This document shows positions 9,339 through 22,981 of a DNA stretch of 64,000 nucleotides, piece by piece. Origin of the DNA: Anaeramoeba ignava (Eukaryota > Metamonada > Anaeramoebidae); assembly GCA_028826165.1 (NCBI GenBank), contig JAPDFW010000077.1, positions 345,258 to 409,257 on the forward strand, written 5' to 3'. How positions within the stretch are numbered: position 1 is the first letter of the stretch; every line of letters starts with the position of its first letter. Under the pieces are notes generated by a model. It made no database searches. It had not been told where the DNA came from and was given only the letters and a program-made list of their open reading frames with translations. Made by a program: the position numbers and the translations under genes.

Positions 9339-12300
9339 ATGGATGGATTACTTGAAGGAATTCAAAGTGATGATATTTCAATACAATTTACAAGTATAAT
9401 AGAATTAAATGAAACAATTTCACTTTCAACTGAAGAAACAATGAGCGGATTTTCAATTGATTCATTTGTTCCTGCAATAACAAATTTAATTTCAATAGAA
9501 GGCGCACCTGAATTAAACTGTAAAATAAAAAATAGAAACACAAATCAAACTGGGAATAAAAATAAAATATTATTATTTAATAAAATAATTGTGACGTCTT
9601 TAATTTTAATTTAATTTTTTTTTTATTTAATTTTTTTTATTTAGTGTTTGCTTGTAGAACTTTAAGTAATTTAATGGAAGCTCTTCCTAATTCAACTGGT
9701 GCTATTGCTTATAGTGCAACTCAACTTCTTGTTTCTAAACTTTTAGCTATTGATTATATTGATCTTGCTGAATTATCAATTTTGGTATTTCTTCATTAAA
9801 TTATAATTAAAATTCATTTATAAAATTAAAATTCATTTATAAAATTAAAATTCATTTATAAAATTAAAATTAAAATTTAAATTAAAATTAAAATTAATAT
9901 TAAAATTCATTTATAAAATTAAAATTAAAATTAAAATTAAAATTAAAATTAAAATTAAATTTAAAATTAAAATTAAAATTAAAATTAAAATTCATTTATA
10001 AAATTAAAATCAAAATTAAAATTAAAATTAAAATTAAACTTAAAATTAAAATTAAAATTAAAATTAAAATTAAAATTAAAATTAAAATTAAAATTAAAAT
10101 TAAAATTAAAATTCATTTATAAAATTATAATTAAAATCAAAATAAAATTCAAAATTAAAATTAAAATTAAAATTAAAATTAAAATTAAAATTAAAAGGTT
10201 CTTGAAAAATTATCGAGAGATCATTATTCACATGTGATTCAACAAGGAGCTTTATCAGCAATAATGACATTTTTTGATTTTTTTTCATCACAAACTCAAG
10301 AAAAAGCAATGGCAGCAGCAGCAAACATGACACGTTCAATAGCAGAAGATTCTTATGATAAAGTTACAGAAGCTCTTCCTTTAATTTGCAATCAATTAAA
10401 TTCTCCAAATCGCAAAAGTATTTTAAAATTAAAATTAAAATTAAAATTAAAATTAAAATCAAAATTAAAATTAAAATTAAAATTAAAATTAAAATTAAAA
10501 TTAAAATTAAAATTAAAATTAAAATTAAAATTAAAATTAAAATTAAAATTAAAATTAAAATTAAAATTAAAATTAAAATTCATTTATAAAATAAATTAAA
10601 ATTAAAATTCATTTATAAAATAAATTAAAATTAATAATTAAAATTTCTTTAAATAATTCTTCATTATTTTAGTTGCTGATTTAGCTTGTTTAACACTATT
10701 TCGAATTAGCAATCATTTCATTCATAATACAAATATGAGAAATTTACTTACAGATGAAATGATTCTTAGAAATTTATTAGAAATTTTGAAACAAGAAGCA
10801 GAAAATCCTGGAATAATAACTCCAGCTACTTTTTCATCAATAGTAGGATTATTATCTGATTTATGCGTTTTAGGTCCTTCTGTTCCAATGATTTTATTTA
10901 AGTTAAATATTTTCCAAATACTTCATTATATTATTTTAGGCGTTTCAAAAGAAAATCTTGAAAATTTAGGTATTTATTTGGAAATTAAAATTAAAAATTA
11001 AAGTTGAAATTAAAATTCAAATTAAAATTATAATTAAAATTAAAATTAAAATTAAAATTAAAATTAAAAAATTATAATTTTTTTGTAATTTAGAAATGTC
11101 TGCGAAAAAAAAATCTCATAAAAAAATGCGTTCAACAAATCAACTTTATAATATAATTGTCTTGATAAATTCACTTCTTCCTAATCTATCAAATGAAACA
11201 ATACCAAGAATAATACTTGAATATTTAGAAAGTAATGAACAAAAAAACACAAATTTTGGATACAATTCATCATATTATAATTATCAAGAAAATCATGAAG
11301 CTCGATTAAAAATCATTCAAGAACATCCAGAATTCCCAAAAAATTTTGCAGAATATCTATTAGAACCTTTAATTTTTACTTATACTGAAGCAGTTTCTTC
11401 ATCTTTAAGAAAGAATTGTCTTTCAGGCATTTTGAAAATTATTTATCACAATAATTCAGAAAATTTATCAAATTTATTACCCATTTATTCCAAATCAATC
11501 ACATCAATAATTTCTGAAGTTATTACACAACAAGATGATAATGTACAAGTTGCATTTGGATTGAATATTGCATTTATTTTGATGGAAAAATTACCCGAAA
11601 TGTTTTGGAGTATTTTTCAACGTGAAGGAATTTTTGAAGATATGCAATCTCTTGTTTCTAAAATCACTCAAATCATTCAAAATGAAAAGGAAAAAATTTA
11701 TATCCTTTCAATTAATATTCAAAAGGATAAAAAAGAACTGACTATTGAATTGGATAATGTTGAAAAGGAAAGAAATTCTTTAGAGAAAAATCTTGAAAAT
11801 TTGGAAGTAGAAAAACAAACACAAATTCAATCACAAGAAAAAGAATTAGAAGAAATGAAAAACAATTCTAAAACTGAGGATGAAATAAATAGTGTTGCAG
11901 AAGAATATGCTAAACAAATTGAGCAAATTGAACAAGAATTATCAGATGCACAATCAAAAACATATGGATGTAATACAAGAAAAACAGAAATTTTACAGAA
12001 ACTTCAAGAATTTCAAGAATATCAAGAGTTGATTAAAAAGACGATTCCAGAATTTGCTATTGAAGAAGATGAAATTAAAAAAGAAGAAGATGAAATTAAA
12101 AAAGAAGATGAAATTAAAGATAATGAAATGGAAATTAAAAAAGAAGAAGATGAAATTAAAAAAGAAGATGAAATTAAAAAAGAAGATGAAATTAAAGAAA
12201 TTGAAATGGAAATTAAAAAAGAAGATGAAATCAAAGATAATCAAATTAAAAAAGAAGATGAAATCAAAGATAATGAAATGGAAATTAAAAAAGAAGATGA

Positions 12301-15300
12301 AATTAAAGATAATGAAATAGAAATTAAAAAAGAAATTAAAAAAGAAATTAAAAAAGAAATTAAAAAAGAAATTAAAAAAGAAATTAAAAAAGAAGATGAA
12401 ATGGAAATTAAAAAAGAAGATGAAATTAATGATAATGAAATAGAAAAAGAAAAAGAAATTAAAGAACAAAGTTTATTTGAAATCTTTGATTCCCAATTAG
12501 ACAAAAGAACTCTTGATTCAAATGAATTCATAATCCTCAATATAATTATGTTAGAATGGATTTTGAAAAATACCCAATCCTTCCTTAATAAATTTTATGG
12601 TGAAGAATTCAAGAAAAAATTCGGATCTCAAAATACAAAAATGGAATTACTAAAAGAACTTTCTACCAAATTGAAAAACCCAAAAGAACAAAATGAAACA
12701 ATGAAACAAATTGCCGAAATTTTCCAAAAAACATCCTTTTCAATACATGAAATTATTCACACAGGAATTATTGAAAATTTAATTGAGTATTTAACAAACA
12801 ATTTATGGAATCACCAAAAATTAATGAATATTCAAAAAGAAACAAAGGAAAATATTTCAGAAAATGAATTTGAATGGCATCAAGAACTAATCAAAAATGT
12901 GAAGAATTTTTATAAACATTTCTTCTCAAAAATTGATGATCAAAAAGAATATCCAGCAAATCAAATCATGAATGATTTACACGAAGTTTTGAATAAAGTA
13001 GAAGATTTCAATATTGAATCAAGACCTGAAATCAACTTAACAAATGTGTGCCAATCATTTAGACTTTTCTTTCAATTATCATCAGAAGAATATACATTGA
13101 AAAAATACAACAAAAGCGAAATTTCACTTAATTCAACAATAACACCAAGTATTCTTGAAAAATATATTTGGGAAAATACAAAATTGCCAATTGATGATAC
13201 AATGAGTATTATTGATAAGGAAATTGCTGGAGAACAAGAAAACAGAAAACAAGTTGTTCATGAGATTTTTCTTGATAGTTTGGAGAATAATGAATATCAT
13301 TATTTCAAACCAGAAAAATTTCTTGTTTATAATAATATTAAAACAAGTTTAGATATAATTAATAATTTATTAAGAGAAAAAGAGAAAAAGGAATCAGATC
13401 AAACAAATGAAAATCAAAATAAAAGCCAAGATCAAGATCAAATTTATGAAAATCCTTTTAAAATTGATTCCTTAGATCAAAATGAAATTGATACTCCAAA
13501 AGATTCAAAAAATTCTTTAAACAAACTTTTGGAGCATATTCGTAGTTTCAGAAAAGATGATGATGATGATAATGATAATGATAATTCTGGTCTTTTTGGA
13601 GATAGTGATCTTATTAATGAAGTTATAAGTGAATCACAAGAATTAGAATTTAATCGAGTTATAGAAGAAATTGAAAAACAAGAAAGAGAAGAAAAAGAAA
13701 GAGAAGAAAAAGAAAAAGAAGAAAAAGAAAAAGAAATGAAAATTGAAAATGAAAATCAAATTGAAATTGAAAATCAAATTGAAATTGAAATTAAAAATGA
13801 AATTGAAATTAAAAATGAAATTGAAAATCAAAATGAAAATCAAGATGAAATTAAAAATGAAATTGAAATTAAAAAAGAAGATCAAATTGAAAATCAAATT
13901 GAAATTGAAGATGATATGAAAATTGAAATTAAAAAAGATGATGAAATTGAAAATCAAATTGAAAATCAAGATGATATGAAAATTGAAGATGAAAAACAAA
14001 AAAAAGAACTTGAAGAAAAACAAAAAAAAGAACAAGAAGAAAAAGAAAAACGGGAAAAAGAAGAACAAGAAAAAAAAGAACTAGAAAAACAAGTTAAATT
14101 AGGTCGAATTTTTGAACAAAAACAAAAACTTTTTGTACATCTTAAAAATCACAAAAAGGAATTAGAAAATTCAGAAGAATCAAACAAATTTCATCCACTA
14201 GAAATGACATACTTTGGCAAAAAACTGAAAACAAACAAAAATTTAGTGAAACAAATATATAAAATTTGGAGAAATCAACTCGACAAAGAATTTGAATCTG
14301 AATCTTTTTGGGATCAAGTACATATGATTGAATACAAAAGAAAATTCCCACTTCCAACTGGATTAATATATTGTATGAAAATACAAGAAAATGATAACGG
14401 ATTAATTTCCGAAATACAAAACGAAATTCTTTCTGGTTTTTATGAGAATCAAGAAAAAGAAGAAAAAGAAGAAAAAGAAGAAAAAGAAGAAATAAAAGAA
14501 AATCAAGAAATACAAAAAGAAGAAAATTCACTTGATATTTTTTCAAAATCACAATTTCTTTTATTTTTAAAATCAAAACACTTGCAAAAATTCCTCCGAA
14601 AAGAGCTCAACACAGAAATCAAGACAACATTACTTCTGATAAAACTACTCGAAGCAATCAACAGAACATATCTGGAATTAACCACACACGAAGCAGAATA
14701 TGAAACAGAGCGATTTAGCACTTCAACACAGAACATAATTCAACAAAACGATTTTGTATCCTTAAGATTGACAGCAAAATTAGTGACCCAATTAGAGGAT
14801 TGCTTTGGCGTATATACAGGCGCAATCGGCAAATGGATACCATATTTACTCAAATCGCATTTTGGCTTTTTATTCCCTTTTGAAACAAGACTTCGTTATT
14901 TTCTTATGACAATCCCAGATTCGTTAAGAACTTTAATTGAATTTTCTTCGCATTTGGAAAGACACATTGAGAAGTTCCGAAACATTGATTTGGGAAGAAT
15001 TCCAAGATTCAAAGTTCGCGTCAGAAGAGACGCTCTTCTTGAATCAGCAATGGCTATAATGGAAATGCCACAAACACTGGGAAGATCTGAATTGGATATT
15101 GAATATTTTGATGAAATTGGTTTTGGATCAGGTCCTTCCCAAGAGTTTTTCCATTTAGTTTCACAAGAAATCCGAAAAAAGGAATTATACATTTGGCTCG
15201 ACCAATCAGAAGCAAAAAATGAGCCCAAAGAACCCTTATATGTTGAGTCTCCAAACGGATTGTTTCCCTGTCCTTTGGATGTCTCATTAGCCAATCTTGT

Positions 15301-16255
15301 CAAAAAAAATCAAGAAAAAATGCAATTGAATTCAAACCAGGATTCGCAAATTGAAAAAGAATCAGAAAATACACAAAATTTAGTTGCTGAAAAAACAAAA
15401 GAAATATTGAAATTCTTTAATTTTCTGGGTAAATTTATGGCTCGAGCAATTTATGACAACCGACTACTTAATCTTCCATTTTCACCAGTTTTCTTCAAAG
15501 CAATCATGAATAAAGAGCTGATTTTCAACGATTTGAAAACGATTGATCCTGAGTTTGCAAATTCCTTTTCAGGACTCATTGAATTATCAAGCAAATATTC
15601 ATCCACTAAAGATAAAACACTTAAATTTAAAGGAGTCGAGCTTTCGAGTCTTGAAATAAACTTTGTGCTTCCTGGCTATGACATCGAACTAAAACCGGGA
15701 GGAAAAGATATCATTGTTACACTTGACAATCTCGCTGAATATGTTCGGCTTGTTGTTGATATGAAGCTTGGAAAAGGAATTGAAGAGCAAATCAAATGGT
15801 TCCAAAAAGGATTCAATGAAATTTTGCAATTGAAAAGTTTACAAATTTTTTCGTTTGAAGAATTTGACATTTTAATAAATGGATGTGTTGAGAAATGGGA
15901 GCCAAAAATGCTGATGGAAAACATAATTTGCGAGCATGGATACACCAAATCAAGTGAGGTTGTTTTATATCTTTTGGAATTCATGTCAGAAATGAATGCA
16001 TTGGAACAAAGACAGTTCCTTCGTTTTGTCACTGGAAGTTCTTCTCTTCCTGTTGGTGGAATTGCAAAATTAGTTCCTCATCTTACTATTGTTAAACAAA
16101 GTACAAAACCTTTTGAAAATCCTGATGATTATTTACCTACTGTTATGACTTGCGCTAATTATTTGAAAATTCCAGTTTATTCTTCTAAATCCGTTTTAAA
16201 ACAAAAATTCACAATTGCTTTTTCTGAAGGTCAATCAAGTTTTCATCTTTCTTAA
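9339..16255 (+). CDS. HECT-type E3 ubiquitin ligase, TRIP12/UFD4/UPL3-like
   Basis: I infer five exons: 9339-9519, 9645-9784, 10198-10417, 10673-10969 and 11094-16255. All introns are GT-AG with matching phases and the product is 1,999 residues. Residues 1-about 330 form armadillo-type repeats. Stretches such as ACRTLSNLMEALPNSTG and VLEKLSRDHYSHVIQQGA match the order seen in TRIP12 and plant UPL3. The middle holds coiled coils and Lys/Glu runs (EIKKEDEIKDN units, about 600-740 and 1150-1300). The HECT domain spans about 1585-1999: GSGPSQEFFHL, NFLGKFMARA, LPGYDIELKPGGKD and the catalytic loop MTCANYLK with Cys1966. It ends in SFHLS, as in TRIP12. This family builds ubiquitin chains on ubiquitin-fusion and N-degron substrates. 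No WWE domain is evident. The deubiquitinase next door is probably a coincidental neighbour. Confidence 0.92.
9785..10197 (+). repeat. Satellite-filled HECT-gene intron 2 (AATTAA units)
   Basis: The intron starts GTATTTCTTC, ends TTAAAAG and is almost entirely AAAATT/AAAATTCATTTATAA repeats. Neighbouring intron 3 (10418-10672) is filled with the same AAAATT hexamer. Both exons flanking each intron join in frame, so the repeat is intronic and not coding. Confidence 0.85.
10418..10672 (+). repeat. Satellite-filled HECT-gene intron 3 (AAAATT hexamer)
   Basis: Nearly pure AAAATT units run for about 160 bp from the GTATTTT donor, then the sequence leads to a TTATTTTAG acceptor. In one frame it reads as KLKL and in another as KIKI, which explains spurious open frames across it. 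Confidence 0.85.
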
Positions 16256-16517
16256 AAAAATTTCTTTTTAAAATCAAAAATCAATCAAAAAGCAACAAAC
16301 AAAAAAACAAATATTATTTTTTTGATTCAAATTAATTTTTTATTTTTTGCCGTTTCAATTCTTTTTGAATCAAAAAAAAAAAACAAATTTTTTTTTTTTT
16401 TTTTTGGAATTAGGGAAAATCAAATCAAAAAGAAAAAAGAAGAGAAAAAGAAAGAAAAAGAAAGAAAAAGGAATTGAATTGAAAGAAATTGAATTTTGTT
16501 TGAATTTGAAACGACAG
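16256..16517. other. Convergent intergenic region
   Basis: Both the HECT gene (plus) and the GH25 gene (minus) end here. The stretch contains A/T homopolymers and a purine-rich AAAGAAAAAG run near 16430-16475. I see no gene or defined terminator. Confidence 0.5.
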
Positions 16518-17979
<1,462 letters not shown>

Positions 17980-18084
17980 TTCTTTGTAAAAAAAAAAATG
18001 AAAAAATATTTTATTAATTTTTTTTTTTTTTCATTTTTTTTTTTTCATTTTTTTTTCATTTTTTTCTTTTTAAAATCTTTTAAA
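17980..18084. promoter_or_regulatory. Divergent promoter region GH25 / RCC1-BTB copy 1
   Basis: Only 105 bp separate two divergent ATGs. The plus-strand side has T-runs broken by CATTTTTTT and ends TTTTTCTTTTTAAAATC before the start, a layout repeated ahead of every RCC1-BTB copy in this window. Confidence 0.5.
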
Positions 18085-20454
18085 ATGAATGATATTTTTT
18101 ATTTTGGTGAAAATCATCTTCGTTTTGTTTTTCAAAATGAACCAAGACAAATAACAAAACCAATTCAACTTAAACTTCCAAATCAAAATCAAAATCAAAA
18201 TCAAAATGAAAATCAAAATCAAAATGAAAATCAAAATCAAAATCAAAATCAAAATCAAAATCAAAATCAAAATCAAAATCAAAATCAAAATCAAAATCAA
18301 AATCAAAATCAAAATCAAAATAAAAATCAAAATAAAAATCAAAATCAAAATGAAAATCAAAATGAAAATCAAAATCAAATTGAAAATCAAAATAAAAATC
18401 AAAATCAAAATAAAAATCAAAATAAAAATCAAAATCAAAATCAAAATCAAAATCAAATTGAAAATGAAAATCAAAATGAAAATCAAAATCAAAATCAAAA
18501 TCAAAATCAAAATCAAATTCAAAATCAAAATCAAATTGAAAATCAAAATCAAAATCAAAATCAAAATCAAAATCAAAATAAAAATCAAAATAAAAATCAA
18601 AATCAAAATCAAAATCAAAATCAAATTGAAAATGAAAATCAAAATCAAAATCAAAATCAAAATCAAAATCAAATTGAAAATGAAAATGAAAATCAAAATC
18701 AAAATCAAAATGAAAAACAAAATCAAAATCAAAATCAAAATCAAAATCAAAATCAAATTGAAAATGAAAATGAAAATGAAAATGAAAATGAAAAACAAAT
18801 TAAACAAATTGCATCAAGTTACTTGGGAACAATTTTCCTTTTTGAAAATGGAAAAGCAATTAAATATTTAAAAGATTCAAGTCAAAAACCTCATAAAATT
18901 GAAATTAAAAAAATTCAAAAAATCACAAGTAATTTCCAAAATGTAGCTATTTTAACAATAGAAGGAAATGTATTTGCAAAAGGAAGAAATGTTAATCCAA
19001 ATAATACAAATGAATTCATCAATATTTCATCATTAATTGAAGATATAAATGATAGAATAATTGAAGATATTATTTCTTCATACAATGCATTTTACTTATT
19101 AACTTTAAATCAAAATGCTTATGGAATTGGTTCAAATTATAATGGTCAACTTGGTTTTGATTCTGAAACACTTCCAAAAACAGAAAAACCAATTTTAATG
19201 ATGAAAAATGTTTCTAAAATATTTACAGGAATTGCTTCAATTCATGTTTTTCTTTTAAATTCAAATCAAGAATTATTTGGATGTGGTGATAACTATTATG
19301 GTCAACTTGGATTAAGAGAATCAGTGAGAGAATCAAGAAAAATCCAAAAATTAACTAAAATCCAAAATATTCCAAAAGGTAAAATAATTGATATTCAATG
19401 CGGCAGTGATCATTCAATAATGTTGATTGAAAATGAAGATGAAAATGAAAATGAAAATCCAAAAAGAAAACTTTATTCATGTGGAAAATATGGAGCTAAT
19501 GGACTTGGCAAAAATGAAAATACTTATGAATTTACTCAAATCAAATCATCTTTATTTGAAAATGATTATATTCTTGAAATTTCTTGTGGAAATTATCATA
19601 CTTTGATTTTAACATCCAATTCAAAATTAATAGGATTTGGAGGTAATTCTTGGAGTCAATTAGGAAATGGAGATACAAAAGATCAATCAATTCCAATTCA
19701 AATTGAACTTCCTAAATTAAGATTTAATGAAGATATTTCCAAGTATCATATTTATTGTGGGCATTGGAATAGTTCATTTCTTTATTATTCTCCCTTTCTT
19801 TCTTCTTTTTCCAATCTTGAAGAAGATTTGATAAAATTATTTAGAAAAAAAGAATTTTGTGATATTTCATTTAAAACAGAAGATGGAGAAATAATTGAAG
19901 CTCATAAATTAATATTAAAATATAGATTAAAAGATCAAAATCAAATTGAAAAACTTCAAGAAATTATTTCAAAAAAATCAATTAAAGAATCAAATCAAAT
20001 ATTTGAAATGATTTATTCAAACAATTCCAAAATAAATCCAAAATTATATTCAGAAATTAAAGAAATTATAAATTCAAATGAAAAAATTGAAGAAACAATT
20101 AAAAGAATTTATTTAAATGAAAATGAAAATGAAAAAGATTTTATAATTGAAAGAAAAGAAAAACAATATAAATTTCCTAAATTAATATTAATAATGAGAA
20201 GTGAATTATATCGAGGAATGTTTTTATCTGTAACAAATGATACTTCTAATAAAGTTACAGATTATAGTGAATTAAGTAATAAATCATTTCAATTATTTGA
20301 ATATTGGATTTATTCAAATCAAATTAAAGATGAAATTGAAATTACACAAGAAATTATTGAAGAAATTAAAATTGGGATTGATTATTTTCAATTAAATCAA
20401 ACATATCCAAATTTATTTGATTTATTAATTAACAAATTTAATAATCAAAATTAA
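18085..20454 (+). CDS. RCC1-BTB protein, copy 1, with giant NQ tract
   Basis: I take MNDIFYFG at 18085 as the start, because the extra upstream Met lies in the poly-T leader and all paralogues begin MND or MNE at this point. The product is 789 residues. Residues 32-236 are an Asn-Gln tract with some NE and NK. RCC1-type propeller repeats follow (about 240-565), with motifs such as [25 protein letters not shown] and [13 protein letters not shown]. The C-terminus has two BTB-like modules, one at [20 protein letters not shown] (about 588) and one at [19 protein letters not shown] (about 693). RCC1-BTB proteins typically act as adaptors, for Cullin-3 ligases or small GTPases; the partner here is unknown. 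Unlike its paralogues, this copy ends NNQN and runs straight into an AAAATT repeat, so it lacks the KCLIF tail. Confidence 0.9.
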   Translation: MNDIFYFGENHLRFVFQNEPRQITKPIQLKLPNQNQNQNQNENQNQNENQNQNQNQNQNQNQNQNQNQNQNQNQNQNQNKNQNKNQNQNENQNENQNQIENQNKNQNQNKNQNKNQNQNQNQNQIENENQNENQNQNQNQNQNQIQNQNQIENQNQNQNQNQNQNKNQNKNQNQNQNQNQIENENQNQNQNQNQNQIENENENQNQNQNEKQNQNQNQNQNQNQIENENENENENEKQIKQIASSYLGTIFLFENGKAIKYLKDSSQKPHKIEIKKIQKITSNFQNVAILTIEGNVFAKGRNVNPNNTNEFINISSLIEDINDRIIEDIISSYNAFYLLTLNQNAYGIGSNYNGQLGFDSETLPKTEKPILMMKNVSKIFTGIASIHVFLLNSNQELFGCGDNYYGQLGLRESVRESRKIQKLTKIQNIPKGKIIDIQCGSDHSIMLIENEDENENENPKRKLYSCGKYGANGLGKNENTYEFTQIKSSLFENDYILEISCGNYHTLILTSNSKLIGFGGNSWSQLGNGDTKDQSIPIQIELPKLRFNEDISKYHIYCGHWNSSFLYYSPFLSSFSNLEEDLIKLFRKKEFCDISFKTEDGEIIEAHKLILKYRLKDQNQIEKLQEIISKKSIKESNQIFEMIYSNNSKINPKLYSEIKEIINSNEKIEETIKRIYLNENENEKDFIIERKEKQYKFPKLILIMRSELYRGMFLSVTNDTSNKVTDYSELSNKSFQLFEYWIYSNQIKDEIEITQEIIEEIKIGIDYFQLNQTYPNLFDLLINKFNNQN
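18178..18800 (+). repeat. Coding AAAATC hexanucleotide tract in RCC1-BTB copy 1
   Basis: About 100 six-base units (AAAATC with AAAATG, AAATTG and AAAATA variants) encode the NQ/NE stretch. The paralogues carry the same tract at the same place with very different lengths: about 20 units in copy 2, and GAAAAT units in copies 5-7. Confidence 0.93.
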
Positions 20455-20760
20455 AATTAAAATTAAAATCAAAATTAAAATTAAAATTAAAATTAAAATT
20501 AAAATTAAAATTAAAATTAAAATTAAAATTAAAATTAAAATTAAAAATTAAAATTAAAATTAAAATTAAAATTAAAATTAAAATTAAAATCAAAATTAAA
20601 ATTAAAATTAAAATTAAAATCAAAATTAAAATCAAAATTAAAATTATAATTAAAATTAAAATTAAAATTATAATTAAATTTAAAATCAAAATTAAAATTA
20701 AAATTAAAATTAAAATCAAAATTAAATCAAAACTTAAATTTAAATTAAAATTAAAATTCA
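20448..20760. repeat. AAAATT repeat between RCC1-BTB copies 1 and 2
   Basis: AAAATT units with scattered AAAATC run from the stop codon of copy 1 to just before the T-rich leader of copy 2. Long LIL or NFNF frames on the minus strand are shadows. No gene. Confidence 0.85.
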
Positions 20761-20796
20761 TTTTTTTTCATTTTTTTCTTTTTAAAATTTTTTAAA

Positions 20797-22689
20797 ATGA
20801 ATGATATTTTTTATTTTGGTGAAAATCATCTTCGTTTTGTTTTTCAAAATGAACCAAGACAAATAACAAAACCAATTCAACTTAAACTTCCAAATCAAAA
20901 TCAAAATCAAAATCAAAATCAAAATCAAAATCAAAATCAAAATCAAAATCAAAATCAAAATCAAAATCAAAATGAAAATCAAAATGAAAATGAAAATCAA
21001 ATTCAAAATGAAAATGAAAAACAAATTAAACAAATTGCATCAAGTTACTTGGGAACAGTTTTCCTTTTTAAAAATGGAAAAGCAATTAAATATTTAAAAG
21101 ATTCAAGTCAAAAACCTCATAAAATTGAAATTAAAAAAATTCAAAAAATCACAAGTAATTTCCAAAACGAAGCTATTTTAACAAAAGAAGGAAATGTATT
21201 TGCAAAAGGAAAAGATATTAATCCAAATAATACAAATGAATTCATCAATATTTCATCATTAATTGAAGATATAAATGATAGAATAATTGAAGATATTGTT
21301 TCTGGATATAGTGTCTTTTACTTATTAACTTCAAATCAAAATGCTTATGGAATTGGTTCAAATAATTATGACCAACTTGGATTTGATTCTATAACACTTT
21401 ATAAAACAGAAAAACCAATTTTAATGATGAAAAATGTTTCTAAAATATTTACAGGAATTACTTCAAATAATGTTTTTCTTTTAAATTCAAATCAAGAATT
21501 ATTTGGATGTGGTGATAATAGATTTGGCCAACTTGGATTAGGAGAATCAACAAGAGAAGCAAAAATCCCAAGATTAACCCAAATCCAAAATATTCCAAAA
21601 GGCAAAATAATTGATATTCAATCTGGGCTTGATCATTCAATAATGTTGATTGAAAATTTAGATGAAACTCAATATCAATATCAAAATCCAAAAAGAAAAC
21701 TTTATTCATGTGGAAAATATGAAGTTAATGGACTTGGCAAAGATGAAAATACTTATAAATTTACTGAAATCAAATCATTTTTATTTGAAAATGATTATAT
21801 TCTTGAAATTTCTGTTGGAAATAATCAAACTTTGATTTTAACATCCAATAATAAGTTGATAGGATTTGGAGACAATTCTTGGAGTCAATTAGGAACTGGA
21901 AATACAAAAGATAAAATTCCAATTCAAATCGAACTTCCTAAATTAAGATTTAATGAAAATATTTCTAATTATCATATTTATTGTGGGCATTGGAATAGTT
22001 CATTTCTTTATTATTCTCCTCCTTATTTTTCCAATCTTGAAGAAGATTTGATAAAATTATTTAGAAGAAAAGAATTTTGTAATATTTCATTTAAAACAGA
22101 AAATGGAGAAATAATTGAAGCTCATAAATTAATATTAAAATATAGATTAAATCAAGATCAAAATCAAATTGAAAAACTTCAAGAAATTATTTCAAATAAA
22201 TCAATTAAAGAATCAAATCAAATATTTGAAATGATTTATTCAAACAGAATAATAAATCCAAAATTATACTTTGAAATTAAAGAAATTATAAATTCCAATG
22301 AAAAAATTGAAGAAACAATGAAAAGAATTTATTTAAATGAAAATGAAAAAGATTTTATTATTGAAAGAAAAGAAAAACAATATAAATTTCCAAAATTAAT
22401 ATTAATAATGAGAAGTGAATTATATCGAGGAATGTTTTTATCTGTAACAGAAGATACTTCTAATAAAGTTACAGATTATAGTGAATTAAGTAATAAATCA
22501 TTTCAAATATTTGAATATTGGATTTATTCAAATCAAATTAAAGAAGGAATTCAAATTACAGAGCAAATAATTAATGAATTAGAAAGAGGAATTGATTATT
22601 TTCAATTAAATCAAACAAATCCAAATTTATTTGATTTATTAATCAACAAATTTAATAATCAAAAAAAAGAAAAATGTTTAATTTTTTAA
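20797..22689 (+). CDS. RCC1-BTB protein, copy 2, CaaX-type C-terminus
   Basis: This is an intact 630-residue paralogue of copy 1 and nearly identical to it over the first 30 residues and the 5' leader. The NQ tract is short (residues about 33-73). RCC1 repeats include GIGSNNYDQLGFD, GCGDNRFGQLGLG and GFGDNSWSQLGTG. The BTB-like pair starts near residue 413 ([19 protein letters not shown]) and near residue 525 ([18 protein letters not shown]). The last residues are KKEKCLIF. Cys followed by two aliphatic residues and Phe fits a CaaX prenylation box, with lysines just before it, so the protein may be anchored to membranes. The prenylation call is inference from the motif. It lies 343 bp downstream of copy 1 in the same direction and is most likely a tandem duplicate. 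Confidence 0.92.
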   Translation: MNDIFYFGENHLRFVFQNEPRQITKPIQLKLPNQNQNQNQNQNQNQNQNQNQNQNQNQNENQNENENQIQNENEKQIKQIASSYLGTVFLFKNGKAIKYLKDSSQKPHKIEIKKIQKITSNFQNEAILTKEGNVFAKGKDINPNNTNEFINISSLIEDINDRIIEDIVSGYSVFYLLTSNQNAYGIGSNNYDQLGFDSITLYKTEKPILMMKNVSKIFTGITSNNVFLLNSNQELFGCGDNRFGQLGLGESTREAKIPRLTQIQNIPKGKIIDIQSGLDHSIMLIENLDETQYQYQNPKRKLYSCGKYEVNGLGKDENTYKFTEIKSFLFENDYILEISVGNNQTLILTSNNKLIGFGDNSWSQLGTGNTKDKIPIQIELPKLRFNENISNYHIYCGHWNSSFLYYSPPYFSNLEEDLIKLFRRKEFCNISFKTENGEIIEAHKLILKYRLNQDQNQIEKLQEIISNKSIKESNQIFEMIYSNRIINPKLYFEIKEIINSNEKIEETMKRIYLNENEKDFIIERKEKQYKFPKLILIMRSELYRGMFLSVTEDTSNKVTDYSELSNKSFQIFEYWIYSNQIKEGIQITEQIINELERGIDYFQLNQTNPNLFDLLINKFNNQKKEKCLIF

Positions 22690-22981
22690 AATCAAAATTA
22701 AAAATTATGAATGAAATTGAAAGAGGAATTGATTATTTAATTTGATTTATTTTATTTTATTAATTAAATAAAATAAAAGTGGAATAATAAATAAAAAGGG
22801 GAAAATTATTTTTTATTTAAAAAAAAGATTGGCAAATAAAAATAAATTTCTATCCACTTTTTTATTTATTAATTTTCCTTTTTTTTATTTTCATTTTTTT
22901 TTACACAAAAACAAACAAAGAAACATTTGTTTTTGCTTTAACAAAACACAACACAATAAAACACAATAAAACACAACAAAA
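22690..22981 (+). promoter_or_regulatory. Upstream region of FG-GAP gene 1
   Basis: After a short remnant resembling RCC1-BTB coding sequence (GAAAGAGGAATTGATTATTT at 22718-22737), there is a T-rich segment and then a CA-rich leader, 22903-22980, with repeated AAACACAA. The same leader precedes FG-GAP gene 4 (33985-34076) but not genes 2 and 3, which defines two promoter types in this cluster. Confidence 0.55.

Noticed and set aside
12022-14068. Minus-strand Phe/Ile/Ser-rich frames inside the HECT gene
   Set aside because: They are shadows of Lys/Glu repeats such as EIKKEDE in the correct frame.
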